54,329 nt of DNA. Origin: JBBKWJ01 sp037968895 (lineage in GTDB: Bacteria; Actinomycetota; Acidimicrobiia; Acidimicrobiales; SZUA-35). Positions 16,931-25,588 of the stretch are shown here, piece after piece. The notes under the pieces are model-generated. The model did no database searches, was not told where the DNA came from, and saw nothing but the letters and a program-made list of their open reading frames with translations. The first letter of the stretch is position 1; the number at the start of each line of letters is the position of its first letter. The stretch lies in NCBI GenBank assembly GCA_037968895.1, contig JBBKWJ010000277.1, positions 1-54,329 on the forward strand, read 5' to 3'. The position numbers and the translations under genes were made by a program.

Positions 16931-17365
16931 GAACAGGTCGTCGAGCGTGCCGGGCTCGCCGTCTCCGCAGTTCGGTTCTACGAAGACAAGGGCCTCATTA
17001 CTGCCGAGCGCTCGTCGTCGGGACACCGCCAGTTTCGTCGGTCTGCGATTCGACGCCTCTCCTTCATTCGAATTTGCCAGAAGCTCGGCTACTCGCTTAG
17101 CGATATCCAAGCCCAGTTCGACAAGCTTCCGAAACGCCGCAACCCGACCGAGACGGACTGGCACAAGCTGTCGTCAAACTTCGCAGTCGAACTCGACGAG
17201 CGAATCGCTGGTCTTCAGAAACTGAGTGAGCTACTCAATGGGTGCATCGGCTGCGGCTGTCTATCGATGGAAGCCTGCGCTCTCTACAACGCGGACGACG
17301 GTGCGAGCACCCTCGGTACCGGCCCTCGTTACCTCCTCGGCAACTCGCCATCCGAAGTGTCATAG
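16931..17365 (+). pseudogene. soxR: SoxR-type MerR regulator, first codons and promoter missing
   Basis: Codons from GAA 16931 to TAG 17365 (145 codons) read as SoxR from just after its GEVA start: EQVVERAGLAVSAVRFYEDK gives the second part of the MerR helix-turn-helix, then RICQKLGYSLSDIQ, the dimerisation helix, and the diagnostic [2Fe-2S] motif CIGCGCLSMEAC. The metal ligands are all present. What is missing is the start codon and roughly the first 10-15 residues: the in-frame sequence upstream runs back to a stop near 16870 with no ATG, GTG or TTG. Without them the DNA-binding domain lacks its first helix, so the gene is very probably dead. Confidence 0.7.
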
Positions 17366-17370
17366 CGAAG

Positions 17371-18009
17371 CTACGTAACGCTAACTCCACCAGGGTCTTC
17401 GCCAACGGTGACGGGTTGGAGGCCAGGGACCGCGACCCAACCAATCGGTGCCGCCGCCGACGCGGCCACCCGGAGGCGCTCGGCCGGGGCCAGACCCCAG
17501 CAATGGCCGCGAATAGCGGGGCCGGCCCATGTTTCTTCGCCGTCGGTTGTGAGCACGAGTCCGTGCACCTCGCCTAATTGGGAGTACCCGTCGCCCCATG
17601 GCTCGGCACTACCGTCAGCCTCGAACTCCAACTCCCAGCCGAGAGCTGCTCGGTGGCCACGACCGGTGTGGGCGAGCTCCGTCGGCGAATCAAGGGCAAG
17701 AGCGAACGCCTCGAGCCCATAGCTCCAGTGGCTCAGTTGGGCTTCGCAGACCAACTCGACCCAGATACCGCTTCCCCGAAATTCGAGGCCGGAGGTTGGC
17801 ACAACAAGATCATCAGCGACAAGGACAAGCGCTTTCTCATCATGCCTAAGTAGAGCTCCCCTAAACTGAGCAAGGCCAGACACAGCCTGCACGGCGAGCT
17901 CAAACCAGACAGCGCCCCGTTCGCTCACACTCAGAATCGAATTGACCTCAACCCAGTTGGGGTCGGTCACGCCTGAATCGTGGCGCCGCTCGTCTGCCTC
18001 GTCAAACAC
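17371..18009 (-). CDS. Conserved hypothetical protein, about 212 aa
   Basis: A 212-residue soluble, acidic protein, not confidently recognised. It is rich in aromatic and strand-forming segments (AVWFELAVQAVSGL, GIWVELVCEAQLSHWSYGLE, AALGWELEFEADG, GPAIRGHCWG), which suggests an all-beta fold such as a lipocalin-like or carotenoid-hydratase-like barrel (inference). No signal peptide or transmembrane helix. The start at GTG 18009 is backed by TAGGGT 6 nt upstream. The gene is convergent with the soxR remnant and divergent from the GTPase pair. Confidence 0.65.
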   Translation of the reverse strand: MFDEADERRHDSGVTDPNWVEVNSILSVSERGAVWFELAVQAVSGLAQFRGALLRHDEKALVLVADDLVVPTSGLEFRGSGIWVELVCEAQLSHWSYGLEAFALALDSPTELAHTGRGHRAALGWELEFEADGSAEPWGDGYSQLGEVHGLVLTTDGEETWAGPAIRGHCWGLAPAERLRVAASAAAPIGWVAVPGLQPVTVGEDPGGVSVT

Positions 18010-18015
18010 AGCATC

Positions 18016-18021
18016 ACCCTA
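18016..18021 (-). promoter_or_regulatory. -10 box TAGGGT, leaderless start of the 212-aa gene
   Basis: TAGGGT on the minus strand, 6 nt before GTG 18009. Confidence 0.55.
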
Positions 18022-18073
18022 GCCAACGCGAGTCAATCAACCTGGGCTGCCCAACTGTTGACGAGACTGCGCC

Positions 18074-18079
18074 TACTCT
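18074..18079 (+). promoter_or_regulatory. -10 box TACTCT of the dynamin-like gene pair
   Basis: TACTCT, 9 nt before ATG 18089. It leaves no room for initiation at GTG 18080, and so favours ATG 18089. Confidence 0.5.
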
Positions 18080-18088
18080 GTGCAGACG

Positions 18089-19792
18089 ATGACCGACCTG
18101 GCCCCCACAGTCGAAGCCCTTCAGGCTCTCGACACTGCGCTCGCCGCCACAAAACTCCCCCTCGATCTTCAAGCTGTCAACCCCGCCAGGGCAGTCACCA
18201 CCGAGCTCAGAGACCAGATCACTGACTATCTGCTGCCCCGGCTGAGCAAGCTCGATGCGCCGCTCGTTGCGGTTATCGGAGGCTCCACCGGCTCAGGAAA
18301 GTCGACCATCACCAACTCACTTGTCGGCATCGACGTGTCGCCGGCCGGGGTGCTTCGTCCGACCACCCGTGCGCCGGTTCTCATTTGCCACCCAGACGAC
18401 GAAGCATGGTTCGCGAGCTCGGAGGTGCTACCCGATCTGCCGCGCGTCACTGGCAACAAAGAAGCCACTGGCGCGGTGCTGCGGATTCAGCCGACTGACA
18501 CGTTCGAGGCTGGACTCGCGCTCATCGATGCGCCTGATATCGACTCGATCGAGGAAGCGAACCGAGACCTCGCAACCCAGCTTCTCGCCGCCGCCGACCT
18601 CTGGCTCTTCACCACGACGGCCGTTCGCTACGCCGACGCAGTTCCCTGGGACTTCCTTCACCGGGCTCAGGCCCGCGGCACCTCCCTCGCCATAATCATC
18701 AACCGGGTGCCGCCCGGCGCCGCTGCTGAGATCGTGCCCCATCTCGAGTCGATGCTGGTCAAGGCTGGGCTCCCTGATGTGCCGCTCTTCTCAATCGATG
18801 AATCCGACCTCGTCGACAATCGCCTCGAACCGTCGAGTGTTGAAGAGTTGAAGGAAATTCTCACCGATCTTGCCAACAACGCAGACCGTCGGGCCGAGAT
18901 CGTCCGCAGAACGCTCGATGGAGCGCTGGCGAGCATTCCTGATCGGGCAAACCAAACGCTTGTGGCATCACGGCAACAAGACGTCGCAACCGTCGAACTG
19001 CGTGAAGCGCTTGAGGGAAGCTATCGGCGGGCTCGTGAGGCGCTCAACCACAATCTGCAAGGCGGCGCCCTGCTACGAGGCGAGGTGCTCGAACGATGGC
19101 AAGAACTCATCGGCACCGCTGAACTCATGCGGGCCGTGCAAAGCAGAATTAGTCGCATCCGCGATCGCATCGGCTCGTTCATTAGCGGGCGAGCCGCCGA
19201 CACAGCAGAGGTGCAAGGCGAGATCACCTCGACGCTTGAGCAGCTCCTGCTCGACCAGGCCGACGCGGTGGCGCTCGAAGTCGTGACCGCGTGGCGCCAG
19301 TTGCCGGGCGGCAAGCAGGTGCTCGGCGATGACCGGTCGCTCGAGACTGCCTCTGCCCAGCTTCGTAAGTCGATTGGCGCCGAGATCCGAGCTTGGCAAG
19401 ACGACATCCTTGGGCTTGTCAGCGAACTCGGTGCAGGGAAGCGCACGACGGCCCGCATTCTGGCGCTCGGCGTCAACTCAATCGGAGTTGCGCTCATGAT
19501 CGTGATCTTCTCACAGACCGGCGGCATCACCGGTGGCGAGGTCGCTGTTGCGGGCGGAACCGCGGCTGTGTCGCAGGGCCTACTCAATGCAGTCTTCGGC
19601 GAGCAAGCGGTTCGAGATCTCTCGGCCAAAGCCCGTTCATTACTGATCGAGCGAGTTGGTGGGTTGCTCGAAATTGACGCCAACCGATTCCGCTCGAAGA
19701 TCTGGAGCACGGTTCCAGGACCAGAGACCACTGAGGCGCTGGCCAACGCCATCACCCAATTCGAAGCCGCACAGCGGGCGGGCTCCCGATGA
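18089..19792 (+). CDS. Dynamin-like P-loop GTPase, first of a tandem pair
   Basis: A 567-residue protein. The G1/Walker A motif is GSTGSGKS (residues 65-72), the G2 region is LRPTTRAP (about 89-96), and G3 is IDAPDIDS (146-153). The G4 position reads INRVPP, departing from NKxD. The long C-terminal part is helical, with a hydrophobic glycine-rich segment near residues 455-495 that could insert into or sit on the membrane. It resembles the first gene of actinobacterial dynamin-like pairs such as Streptomyces dynA/dynB, which stabilise division septa. That homology is judged from architecture and gene order only. Its TGA overlaps the next gene's ATG (ATGA), so the two are translationally coupled. 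GTG 18080 is an alternative start. Confidence 0.75.
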   Translation: MTDLAPTVEALQALDTALAATKLPLDLQAVNPARAVTTELRDQITDYLLPRLSKLDAPLVAVIGGSTGSGKSTITNSLVGIDVSPAGVLRPTTRAPVLICHPDDEAWFASSEVLPDLPRVTGNKEATGAVLRIQPTDTFEAGLALIDAPDIDSIEEANRDLATQLLAAADLWLFTTTAVRYADAVPWDFLHRAQARGTSLAIIINRVPPGAAAEIVPHLESMLVKAGLPDVPLFSIDESDLVDNRLEPSSVEELKEILTDLANNADRRAEIVRRTLDGALASIPDRANQTLVASRQQDVATVELREALEGSYRRAREALNHNLQGGALLRGEVLERWQELIGTAELMRAVQSRISRIRDRIGSFISGRAADTAEVQGEITSTLEQLLLDQADAVALEVVTAWRQLPGGKQVLGDDRSLETASAQLRKSIGAEIRAWQDDILGLVSELGAGKRTTARILALGVNSIGVALMIVIFSQTGGITGGEVAVAGGTAAVSQGLLNAVFGEQAVRDLSAKARSLLIERVGGLLEIDANRFRSKIWSTVPGPETTEALANAITQFEAAQRAGSR

Positions 19793-21417
19793 TCGGCCGC
19801 TCATCAAGGGCCGAGAAGGCAGCCCAGAAACAACTGACCGGGGTCCCCGAGCGACTTCACGCACTCTCAAGCGCAGTCGAGTTTGCTCACCCTCGACTTG
19901 GCTCAGACCCAATTGCCTTCGAGGCCGTCATGTTCGCCGAGCACGTGGTCGACAAGGCAAACGCCCGACTCAAACACGGCACCGCACACACCCTGGTTGC
20001 GCTGCTCGGGGCAACCGGTTCTGGTAAGTCGTCTGTCGCTAACGCGCTCGTCGGAAGCGAGATCGCCACGACAGGTGTGCGGCGCCCGACCACAAACAGC
20101 ACACTGGCCTGTGTGTGGGGCGACGAGGAGGCGAACAGTCTGCTCGATTGGCTCGAAGTCAGCAGTCGTCATGGCGTGCTCGACAGCGGTGAAGAACTAG
20201 ATGGGCTTGTCCTGCTTGATGTTCCCGACCACGACTCGGTCGCTGTTGAACATCGCATGGAGATGGAGCGGATCGCCGAACACGCCGACATGCTGCTGTG
20301 GGTAACCGACCCGGAGAAGTACGGCGATGCTGCGATGCACCGCTACCTCAAGCGACTTGGTCAGCACGGGGCGATCACGGCGATGGTGCTCAACAAGATC
20401 GACCGCCTGTCACAGGCCGAGCTCGATCTTTGTCGCTCCGATCTTGGCCGACTCCTTGTCGCCGACGGACTACCAAGGGCCACGATCGTCGGCATTTCGG
20501 CCACAACCGGACGCGGTGTGCCCGAATTGCGCCAGGTGCTTTCGAAGGCGGTGACCGAGAAGCGAGCCGTAGCGGAGCGTTTGTCGGCTGACATCAGGGT
20601 GGCAGCCTCCGAGCTTCAGGATGTGCTTGGGCCAGCGAGCAAAGCACAGGTCAGCGATCGCCAAGCCAAGGCTCTGGCTGACGATCTCGTTGACGCAGCT
20701 GGAATCGACGCCGTCACTGAGGCCGTCGCAGCGGGTCATCGGCGAGACGCAGGCTTGGCTGTTGGGTGGCCCGTGACCCGCTGGGTTGGTCGCCTACGAC
20801 CTCATCCACTGCGAAGGCTCCATCTCGGCGCGGGAAGCACTGGCCGCTCAGACTTGCCGGGGATTGCAGGCGCCAACGAAGCTCGGGCCCTTGCGGCGAT
20901 CCGTCGAACGGCCGACACCGTAACGGTCGACCTAAAAGAGCCGTGGCCAACGCTGGTGCGAGATGCCGCCACGCCCGACTCCGCGGAGCTACGAGACAAG
21001 GTTGATACCGCTATCGCCGGTGCTGTTCGGGGCAGCGGACGTGACAAGCCACGTTGGTGGTCAATGGTCGCCACGCTGCAGCTCCTCCTTGCGTTGGCGA
21101 TGGTGGCTGGCCTCGTGTGGCTTGGCGCCATCTTCTTCGTTGCTTGGTTCCAACTGCCAGATCTGCCCACTCCCGAGTACCGCAGCATTCCGATCCCGAC
21201 CGCCCTCGCCATCGGTGGCGCCGTGCTTGGGATACTCGTCGGCTTCATCGCGAGGCTTCTGGCTCGGGTGGGCGCCAAGCGTCGAGCCAACAGGGTTCAG
21301 AAGTCAGCATCCGAGTCAGTTCGCACTGTCGCTGACGAGTTGATTCTTACGCCGATGCGAGCTGAGCTCGACCTCCGCAACGAACTCAATGGCCTGCTGA
21401 CGACCGCAGCTGGCTAG
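19789..21417 (+). CDS. Dynamin-like/YfjP-type GTPase with two transmembrane helices, second of the pair
   Basis: A 542-residue GTPase with a complete motif set: G1 GATGSGKS (74-81), G2 VRRPTTNST, G3 DVPDHDS and G4 NKID. After the G domain come a helical stretch and two transmembrane helices near residues 425-450 and 462-485, separated by a Pro-rich LPDLPTPEYRSIPIP segment, then an amphipathic C-terminal helix. This is the form of the membrane-anchored partner in tandem bacterial dynamins. Overlapping start and stop codons with the upstream GTPase suggest a 1:1 complex acting at the membrane. Its TAG stop at 21415-21417 also starts the -10 box of the next gene. Confidence 0.78.
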   Translation: MIGRSSRAEKAAQKQLTGVPERLHALSSAVEFAHPRLGSDPIAFEAVMFAEHVVDKANARLKHGTAHTLVALLGATGSGKSSVANALVGSEIATTGVRRPTTNSTLACVWGDEEANSLLDWLEVSSRHGVLDSGEELDGLVLLDVPDHDSVAVEHRMEMERIAEHADMLLWVTDPEKYGDAAMHRYLKRLGQHGAITAMVLNKIDRLSQAELDLCRSDLGRLLVADGLPRATIVGISATTGRGVPELRQVLSKAVTEKRAVAERLSADIRVAASELQDVLGPASKAQVSDRQAKALADDLVDAAGIDAVTEAVAAGHRRDAGLAVGWPVTRWVGRLRPHPLRRLHLGAGSTGRSDLPGIAGANEARALAAIRRTADTVTVDLKEPWPTLVRDAATPDSAELRDKVDTAIAGAVRGSGRDKPRWWSMVATLQLLLALAMVAGLVWLGAIFFVAWFQLPDLPTPEYRSIPIPTALAIGGAVLGILVGFIARLLARVGAKRRANRVQKSASESVRTVADELILTPMRAELDLRNELNGLLTTAAG

Positions 21418-21420
21418 GTT
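21415..21420 (+). promoter_or_regulatory. -10 box TAGGTT sharing its TAG with a stop codon
   Basis: TAGGTT, 6 nt before GTG 21427. The first three bases are the stop codon of the GTPase gene. Confidence 0.55.
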
Positions 21421-21426
21421 GTCTCG

Positions 21427-21798
21427 GTGCGATACCTCAGTGACTCCTGGATAGACGCCACCGCATCAGCTCTGGCGGCGGCCGCACCACTCGATACCGC
21501 TCTCACGGTCGGCTACGTCGTGACCGGCGGCCCCGACGGCGATCGCAGCTACACCCTGCACTACGGAACCGGCCAGCCAACCTGTGTTGTTGGAGTGAAT
21601 GGTGCTGACGTCATTCTGAAGAGCGATTGGGCGACTGCGGTAGCGATAGCGCAGGGCACGCTGTCGCCTCAGCGAGCGTTCCTCGATGGCCACCTGATAC
21701 TCGATGGTGACGCCGTCGTGCTTATCGACAGTCAAGAGGGCATCGCCACGTTCGAGCCGCACCTCGCCCCCCTCCGCGCCACCACCACCTACGTCTAA
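21427..21798 (+). CDS. SCP2-like sterol/lipid-binding domain protein
   Basis: A 123-residue single-domain protein of SCP2-like type: YVVTGGPDGDRSYTLHYGTG and ADVILKSDWATAVAIAQGTL followed by a DGHLILDGDAVVL strand, the usual order of the alpha/beta SCP2 sheet with its hydrophobic pocket. Stand-alone SCP2 proteins are abundant in actinobacteria and bind lipids or acyl-CoA; no particular ligand is implied. The GTG start at 21427 follows the GTPase stop by 9 nt. It may be read both from its own TAGGTT promoter and by read-through. Confidence 0.72.
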   Translation: MRYLSDSWIDATASALAAAAPLDTALTVGYVVTGGPDGDRSYTLHYGTGQPTCVVGVNGADVILKSDWATAVAIAQGTLSPQRAFLDGHLILDGDAVVLIDSQEGIATFEPHLAPLRATTTYV

Positions 21799-21832
21799 CC
21801 GCCCTTTCTGGGACGTGGTGGTGGGTGGGGGC

Positions 21833-21838
21833 TAGGAT
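21833..21838 (+). promoter_or_regulatory. -10 box TAGGAT, leaderless start of the glycosylase gene
   Basis: TAGGAT, 6 nt before ATG 21845. Confidence 0.6.
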
Positions 21839-21844
21839 CGGGCG

Positions 21845-22684
21845 ATGCCGGAGATGCCCGAGGTACAGGCCCACGCTGAGCGGATGACCGCGAGCCTGGC
21901 CGGGCAGAAGCTGCACAAATTCCAGCTCATTAACTTCGCCTCACTCAAAACCTTCTCGCCCGCGCCAGACGCGGCACAGGGCGCGACGCTCACTTCCGTA
22001 GGGCGACGTGGCAAGTACTTGCTTATCCAATTCGACAACGGCCACACGCACATCGTGCACCTGATGCAAGGTGGGCGACTACGGCCCGATCCGAAGCAAT
22101 CGAAGAAGCCTCGCGGTGGCATGATTCGCTGGCTCTTCGACAGCGACGACGCCTGGCTGCTAACTGAGGCCGGAACCGAACGACGGGCCGGCGTGTGGGT
22201 TGTCGACGGCGACCCGCTCCCCCAACCCCCGATCGACTACCTCGGCCCCGAAGCCGACACGATCACACTCACTCAACTCCGCAAAATGTGCAAGGCAAAC
22301 TCACGACGCTTGCACGGATTGCTGCGGACCCAAAAAGACATCGCTGGCATCGGCCGGCTACTCGCCAACGAGATTTGCTTCGCCGCCCGCCTCTCGCCCT
22401 TCGCGAATGCATCGAAGCTGGCTGACGACGACGTAAAGACGCTCCACAAGGCAATCAAGACGGTCATGAAAAGTGCGCTCGCTCACGAGCGCACCCTTGA
22501 CGACATAGGCAAGAGCGCCGACCGACCCTCAAACGTACACAACCGGGCAGGTGAACCCTGCCCGGCGTGTGACGATGTGGTGCGGACCGTTGAATACCGG
22601 AAATACACCGTGTTCTATTGTGCGAAATGTCAGACCGGCGGGAAAATTCTCGCCGACAACACCACGTCGAAGTTCCTTAAATAA
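21845..22684 (+). CDS. Formamidopyrimidine-DNA glycosylase family protein (Fpg/Nei)
   Basis: A 279-residue base-excision repair glycosylase/AP lyase. After removal of Met, Pro2 is the Schiff-base nucleophile and Glu3 the acid in MPEMPEVQAH; Lys57 in GRRGKYLL is the conserved phosphate/base-contact lysine. The H2TH helices occupy about 130-220, with DIAGIGRLLANEICFAARLS. The C-terminal zinc finger is CPAC-X16-CAKC, with the beta-turn after it. It removes oxidised purines or pyrimidines; sequence alone does not separate Fpg from Nei, and the MPEMPE start fits actinobacterial Fpg/Nei paralogues. The last 8 bp overlap the convergent mdh gene. Confidence 0.9.
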   Translation: MPEMPEVQAHAERMTASLAGQKLHKFQLINFASLKTFSPAPDAAQGATLTSVGRRGKYLLIQFDNGHTHIVHLMQGGRLRPDPKQSKKPRGGMIRWLFDSDDAWLLTEAGTERRAGVWVVDGDPLPQPPIDYLGPEADTITLTQLRKMCKANSRRLHGLLRTQKDIAGIGRLLANEICFAARLSPFANASKLADDDVKTLHKAIKTVMKSALAHERTLDDIGKSADRPSNVHNRAGEPCPACDDVVRTVEYRKYTVFYCAKCQTGGKILADNTTSKFLK

Positions 22685-23660
22685 GGTCTTTGACGGCTTC
22701 ACGCTCTTCGACGAGCTCAGCCCAGGTCGCTTCCATGCGTCCCTGTGAGAACTCGTTGACGTCGAGACCTTGAACGATCGAGAAGTCACCGTCTTTACAA
22801 GTGGCCGGGAACGACGTGACGATGCCCTCGGGAGCGCCATACGAACCGTCGGAGATTACCGACATCGAGACCCAGTCGCCGTCAGGAGTGCCAAGCGCCC
22901 AGTCGTGGAGGTGGTCGATTGCGGCGTTGGCGGCCGAAGCGGCCGACGAGGAACCACGGGCGTCGATGATGGCGGCGCCACGCTTGGCCACTGTTGGGAT
23001 GAAGTCGTTCTCGAGCCAAGCCTGGTCGTTGACGAGCTCGGCTGCGTTCTTGCCCTTGATCTCGGCGTTGAAGATGTCGGGATACTGGGTGACGGAGTGG
23101 TTGCCCCAGATGGTCATCTTCTTGATGTCGTTGGTGGAAACACTCGCCTTGGCCGCAAGCTGGCTAAGGGCGCGGTTGTGGTCGAGGCGGGTCATAGCGT
23201 GGATCTGACGGGGGTCGAGGTCAGGCGCATGTGACAAGGCGATCAGGGCGTTGGTGTTGGCTGGGTTGCCAACAACGAGCGCCTTGAGGCCCTTCGATGC
23301 CGAGTCGTTCATGGCCTTGCCCTGCGGGCCAAAGATGCCGCCGTTTGCGGCGAGCAGGTCGGCACGCTCCATGCCAGCCTTGCGTGGCATTGAGCCAACA
23401 AGAAAGGCGTAGTCGGCATCGCCAAAGGCCACATCGGCGTCGTCGGTGCGGACCATGCCGGCGAGCAGCGGGAAGGCGCAGTCATCGAGCTCCATGGCAA
23501 CGCCCTCTAGCGCGCCGAGGGCTGGGGTGATCTCGAGCATCTTAATGATGACGGGCTGATCTGGACCAAGCAGCGCTCCTGAGGCGATGCGGAAAAGCAG
23601 GCTGTAGCCAATTTGTCCTGCAGCGCCAGTAACGGTTACTCGTACGGGGGACTTACTCAC
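22677..23660 (-). CDS. mdh: Malate dehydrogenase
   Basis: A 327-residue NAD-dependent enzyme interconverting malate and oxaloacetate, of the longer cytosolic-type MDH clade. The NAD fold begins VTVTGAAGQIGYSLLFRIAS (residues 8-27). The substrate arginines are in VGSMPRKAGMERADLL and MTRLDHNRALSQLA, and the catalytic His is in IWGNHSVTQYPD. The GTG start at 23660 has AAGGAG 11 nt upstream, so this gene has a conventional leader. A likely -10 TACGCT is at 23713-23718. It is separated from the other TCA-cycle genes in the window. Confidence 0.96.
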   Translation of the reverse strand: MSKSPVRVTVTGAAGQIGYSLLFRIASGALLGPDQPVIIKMLEITPALGALEGVAMELDDCAFPLLAGMVRTDDADVAFGDADYAFLVGSMPRKAGMERADLLAANGGIFGPQGKAMNDSASKGLKALVVGNPANTNALIALSHAPDLDPRQIHAMTRLDHNRALSQLAAKASVSTNDIKKMTIWGNHSVTQYPDIFNAEIKGKNAAELVNDQAWLENDFIPTVAKRGAAIIDARGSSSAASAANAAIDHLHDWALGTPDGDWVSMSVISDGSYGAPEGIVTSFPATCKDGDFSIVQGLDVNEFSQGRMEATWAELVEEREAVKDLI

Positions 23661-23688
23661 GACCCGGTAGCTCCTTGTGTAGATATCT

Positions 23689-23718
23689 CGGTCCGCCGTT
23701 GGACCGTCGCCTAGCGTA
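23689..23718 (-). promoter_or_regulatory. mdh promoter and leader hairpin
   Basis: On the minus strand, TACGCT (23713-23718) could be the -10 box. The leader then contains a perfect 6-bp stem CGGTCC-N6-GGACCG (23689-23706) ahead of the AAGGAG ribosome site. The rest of the 107-bp gap shows nothing else. Confidence 0.35.
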
Positions 23719-23767
23719 GCCGCGCCGCAGCGGCAGCCGTTAGACGAGAATCAGGGAGGGCCGAAGG

Positions 23768-25588
23768 TCACTCAGCGTCTGTACGAGTTTGGGTGTTGCC
23801 GATCCATGCTCGATGTAGTCGGGCGTAGATGCCGTCGAGCGAAACGAGGTCGGCGTGTGGACCAGACTCGACGAGCTGACCTTTGTCAAACACCAACACC
23901 AGGTCGGCCGCCTCCGCGGTGGCCAAACGGTGCGCGATCGAGACGAGTGTGCGACCCTCAGCCAACTTGTGCAATGCGGTCGTCAGCGCCTGATCCGTTT
24001 CGGGATCTACGGCCGATGTGGCTTCGTCGAGGATGAGGAGTCCGGGGTCGGCGAGTGCCGCTCGAACCAACGCAATCAACTGCCTCTCGCCAACCGACAG
24101 AGATCCGCCGCGTTCGCCAACCTCAGTGTCGAGACCGTTCGCCAGCTTGGCCGCCCACCAGTCAAGACCGAGTAGCTCGAATGCCGCCACGATCTCGGAG
24201 TCTGACGCACTTGGGCGCCCGTAACGGATGTTTTCTGCGATCGACGCGTCAAACAGGAAGCCATCTTGGGGAACCATACGAACCGCCGCGTGTCGTGCCG
24301 TTTGGCTGGCATCGGTGAGGGCAATTCCGTTGAGTTTGATTACGCCGTCGGTTGGGTCGGCAAGCCGGCAAAGGAGCTTTGCGAACGTGGTCTTGCCCGA
24401 TCCGGTTTCTCCGACAATGGCGACGTTGGTTCCAGCCGGGATCTCGACCGACACGTCGTGCAGTACTTGCCCACCTTCTCGATAGGAGAATTCGACGTGC
24501 TCGGCGGTAATCGCAACCGCACCAGACGGAATGGCGAGGCCGGGATCGGCCTCAACGACATCGACGGGATGTTCAAGCAAATTGAGAATCTTCCGCCAGC
24601 CCGCGACGGCCGTTTGGGTCTGGTCGAGCGTCTCGCTGAGTTCGCTGATCGGACCCTGCAGCAAGGTCGTCAGGAACAAACACGCGATGATCTCGCCGGC
24701 CCCAAGTCCAAGACTGTCTCGCTGGGTCAGGCCAACGATGAGCACGCCAGAGAACGCAAGCGCACCAAAGACGTCACCGACAACAAACACACCACTCATG
24801 AACCGGTTGACGTAGATCCGAGCCGAATAGCGCCGAGAGATCGACGTTTCGAGATCGTCGAGGGCCCGCTGCTCCGCTCCGTATGCCTTGACGACGTGGA
24901 CGCCCATCACGGCTTCAGAGAAGGCAGAGAGCATGTCAGAGATCTTGGTTCGAAGCTCGTCGTATGCCGCCAACTGGCGCTTCTGGATCCAACGCATAAT
25001 CGGAAGGACAGGGGCGTAGACGACGGCAACAATGATGGCAAGCAGCCATGAATACCAAGCGATGACACCAAGCGTGCCGACGATCAACGTTGGGTTGACG
25101 GTCCAGCTGTAGAGACCCCACTGGGCGAACCGGGCGAGCGACTCGCAGTCACTGGTAACACGCGCAACTAGCACGCCACGCTTCGTGTCGTTGTGGTCAG
25201 CGATCGAAAGCTTGTGCACATGGTTGAAGGCTTGAATACGGAGGTTGGCAATTGTCTGCTCGGCCCGCCATACAAGACGGCGCTGAGTCGCCCACGAGAC
25301 AACGGCGGAGGCCACGACAACAAGGAACGCGATGAACGCCAGCATGTTGACCGTCGCTGGCTTGACCCCTTCGTCGCCGAGCACGCCCTTGTCGATCGCT
25401 CGCTGAATCAGCACCGGGATCACGAGGCGACCAACCGCAACCGAAAGGCCCATGAAGGCGGTGGCGATGAGGCCGGACTTAACCTCGGGGCTGCGATCCA
25501 TGCCGCGACGGAGGACGGCAAGAGCGCCTTCGGGCACATCGTTTGAGTCGTCGAGATAGTCGGGCATCTCAGTTTCGATCGCCGTCAT
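23768..25588 (-). CDS. ABC exporter half-transporter, subunit with the catalytic Walker B Glu
   Basis: A 606-residue type IV ABC half-exporter: six transmembrane helices (about 35-330), then a nucleotide-binding domain with Walker A GETGSGKT, signature LSVGERQ and Walker B LLILDEATSAVD followed by an H-loop SIAHR. The signature deviates from LSGGQ, while the Walker B glutamate is present. This is complementary to the upstream subunit, which has a standard signature but Asp for Glu, the pattern of heterodimeric exporters with one degenerate ATP site (TM287/288-like). The ATG overlaps the upstream stop by 4 nt. Substrate unknown; lipids, peptides or drugs are all possible. Confidence 0.93.
   Translation of the reverse strand: MTAIETEMPDYLDDSNDVPEGALAVLRRGMDRSPEVKSGLIATAFMGLSVAVGRLVIPVLIQRAIDKGVLGDEGVKPATVNMLAFIAFLVVVASAVVSWATQRRLVWRAEQTIANLRIQAFNHVHKLSIADHNDTKRGVLVARVTSDCESLARFAQWGLYSWTVNPTLIVGTLGVIAWYSWLLAIIVAVVYAPVLPIMRWIQKRQLAAYDELRTKISDMLSAFSEAVMGVHVVKAYGAEQRALDDLETSISRRYSARIYVNRFMSGVFVVGDVFGALAFSGVLIVGLTQRDSLGLGAGEIIACLFLTTLLQGPISELSETLDQTQTAVAGWRKILNLLEHPVDVVEADPGLAIPSGAVAITAEHVEFSYREGGQVLHDVSVEIPAGTNVAIVGETGSGKTTFAKLLCRLADPTDGVIKLNGIALTDASQTARHAAVRMVPQDGFLFDASIAENIRYGRPSASDSEIVAAFELLGLDWWAAKLANGLDTEVGERGGSLSVGERQLIALVRAALADPGLLILDEATSAVDPETDQALTTALHKLAEGRTLVSIAHRLATAEAADLVLVFDKGQLVESGPHADLVSLDGIYARLHRAWIGNTQTRTDAE

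Noticed and set aside
24266..25051. A 261-codon frame antisense to the ABC exporter
   Set aside because: Its highly charged, low-complexity composition mirrors the sense strand. It has no promoter or ribosome site, and the sense frame encodes a clear ABC protein.
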